From the NCBI GenBank assembly GCA_000467715.1, contig AJFK01000070.1, positions 1-47,599 of the forward strand: a stretch of DNA of 47,599 nucleotides. The letters run 5' to 3'. This DNA comes from Hysterium pulicare CBS 123377. Taxonomy: Eukaryota > Ascomycota > Dothideomycetes > Hysteriales > Hysteriaceae. The notes under the pieces were generated by a model that was not told the DNA's origin, ran no database searches, and was given only the letters and a program-made list of their open reading frames with translations. Of the stretch, positions 47,041 through 47,599 are shown in pieces (position 1 is the stretch's first letter; every line of letters begins with the position of its first letter). The position numbers and the translations under genes are program-made.

Positions 47041-47494
47041 TAGGATCCGATGCTATATGAGGAACTCGACAGAGTGACTTGGTGCGCGAGACTCGATTTT
47101 GATAACAAGCTTCATCAACACCGCCAAAACTCAGCCATCTTCATCACTCGCCTGACTCCTCGTCAGTCATCAATCAACATTTCATTCCATCACACCGCAT
47201 CCCCGCAAGCCCCCATTCGAAGTAGTGGGGATTATAGTTACTTGGGAGCCCCGCAACCCACATCTCCCACGTGGTGGGCATATTTTAGCTCTCAAAGCCA
47301 TAAAAGAGCAGTCGTTTAAATTTCGAAGTCTATTGTCCCAGCACAGCAGAGTCCCATGAGGCTAATTGGTTGAAAGCATTGAGGCCTAACTCTTAGAGTA
47401 GTTGTAAAGAAAGAGAAGGGAGAAGGTAGGGGAGCAGGGCATTTTATATCTTCGGAAGAAGTCGAAATGGAGAGGCTTAAGGGACGAGTAAGCA
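47041..47494 (-). repeat. Array unit 9
   Basis: TATA-like ATTTTATATCTT at 47441-47452. Minus-strand ATG at 47301 (MALRAKICPPR, about 39 codons). It carries the AGCACAGCAGAGTCCCATGA block near 47340. Anchor at 47486-47494; a further unit appears to begin to the right and is cut by the window edge. Confidence 0.75.
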
Positions 47495-47599
47495 GGAGAA
47501 AGAAAGGCTATGGATAATTCCCAAGGGATAGACATCTCCGAACGAAGCAGGCTTTAAGAAACTCCGGTGCCCTACGGGTTTCGCACTACGATGAAACAT

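Larger units (their letters stand above)
43062..47599 (-). repeat. Diverged tandem array of at least nine ~490 bp promoter-like units
   Basis: An anchor resembling GAGTAAGCA (+ strand) recurs at 43545, 44029, 44511, 45021, 45544, 46103, 46564, 47032 and 47486, that is every 454-559 bp. In each unit a TATA-like stretch (best form GTTTATATATCTT) lies 30-45 bp to its left. A purine-rich block follows further left, and a CCAT lies 143-163 bp from the TATA in eight of nine units. Read on the minus strand each unit is: GCTTACTC, TATATAAAC, a CT-rich stretch, then an ATG usually continued as GCN-(C/T)TG. To the right of each anchor lies a CATCACC-rich stretch. Units are strongly diverged, so the array is old or fast-evolving. 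It runs to the window edge. Confidence 0.8.

Noticed and set aside
43062-47599. Array as a transposon, LTR element or telomeric satellite.
   Set aside because: No terminal inverted repeats, target-site duplications, transposase or reverse-transcriptase frames, and no short telomere-like repeat; the period is near 490 bp with promoter-like internal structure.
1-47599. CRISPR arrays, rRNA and tRNA genes.
   Set aside because: None seen; the only regular spacing is the long-period array at the right edge, which lacks short identical repeats with unique spacers.

Overview
The window is nuclear DNA of a filamentous ascomycete (Pezizomycotina). The genes carry many short GT-AG introns, mostly 48-65 nt. 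The gene content is typical of the group: a giant nonribosomal peptide synthetase (NRPS), a CFEM/PTH11-type receptor and an 'LRLPAELRNRIYEYVF' protein. I cannot place it below subphylum from sequence alone.

Layout. 1-411 (+) is the tail of a low-complexity protein running in from the left edge. 969-2835 (-) is a six-exon CFEM-domain seven-helix receptor. 2836-6133 holds no intact gene, only short protein-like reading-frame fragments. 6134-30928 (-) is one very large NRPS gene; my manual splicing (15 exons, all phases agreeing) gives about 7,975 residues with no interruption. 30929-34841 is a 3.9 kb divergent intergenic region holding what looks like a decayed Sua5/YrdC-type gene. 34842-40368 (+) is an intact 15-exon ABCC-type ABC transporter of about 1,487 residues. 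41338-42561 (-) is a two-exon 388-residue gene of the fungal 2EXR/DUF7730-like type. From about 43.06 kb to the right edge there is a diverged tandem array of at least nine units with a 454-559 bp period. Each unit carries a minus-strand TATA-like box and, in eight of nine, an ATG-GCN-(C/T)TG-like start 143-163 bp downstream of it.

How the parts work together. The NRPS reads [truncated C]-A1-T1-E1-C1-A2-T2-C2-A3-T3-E2-C3-A4-T4-C4-A5-T5-E3-C5-T6-C6-T7. This is two and a half copies of an A-T-E-C-A-T-C super-unit; the third copy has lost its second A domain. The pattern predicts a cyclic hexapeptide of alternating D and L residues (D-L-D-L-D-L) made with only five A domains. Architecture, stereochemistry and the lone ABC transporter partner match the family of Fusarium graminearum NRPS4 (fusahexin) and the Cochliobolus NPS4 / Alternaria NPS2 proteins linked to surface hydrophobicity. 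The last carrier domain (T7) has Ile where the phosphopantetheine serine should be, so T6-C6 is probably the real release/cyclisation point. The divergent ABC transporter is the likely exporter.

The least explained part of the window is the right-hand promoter-like tandem array.
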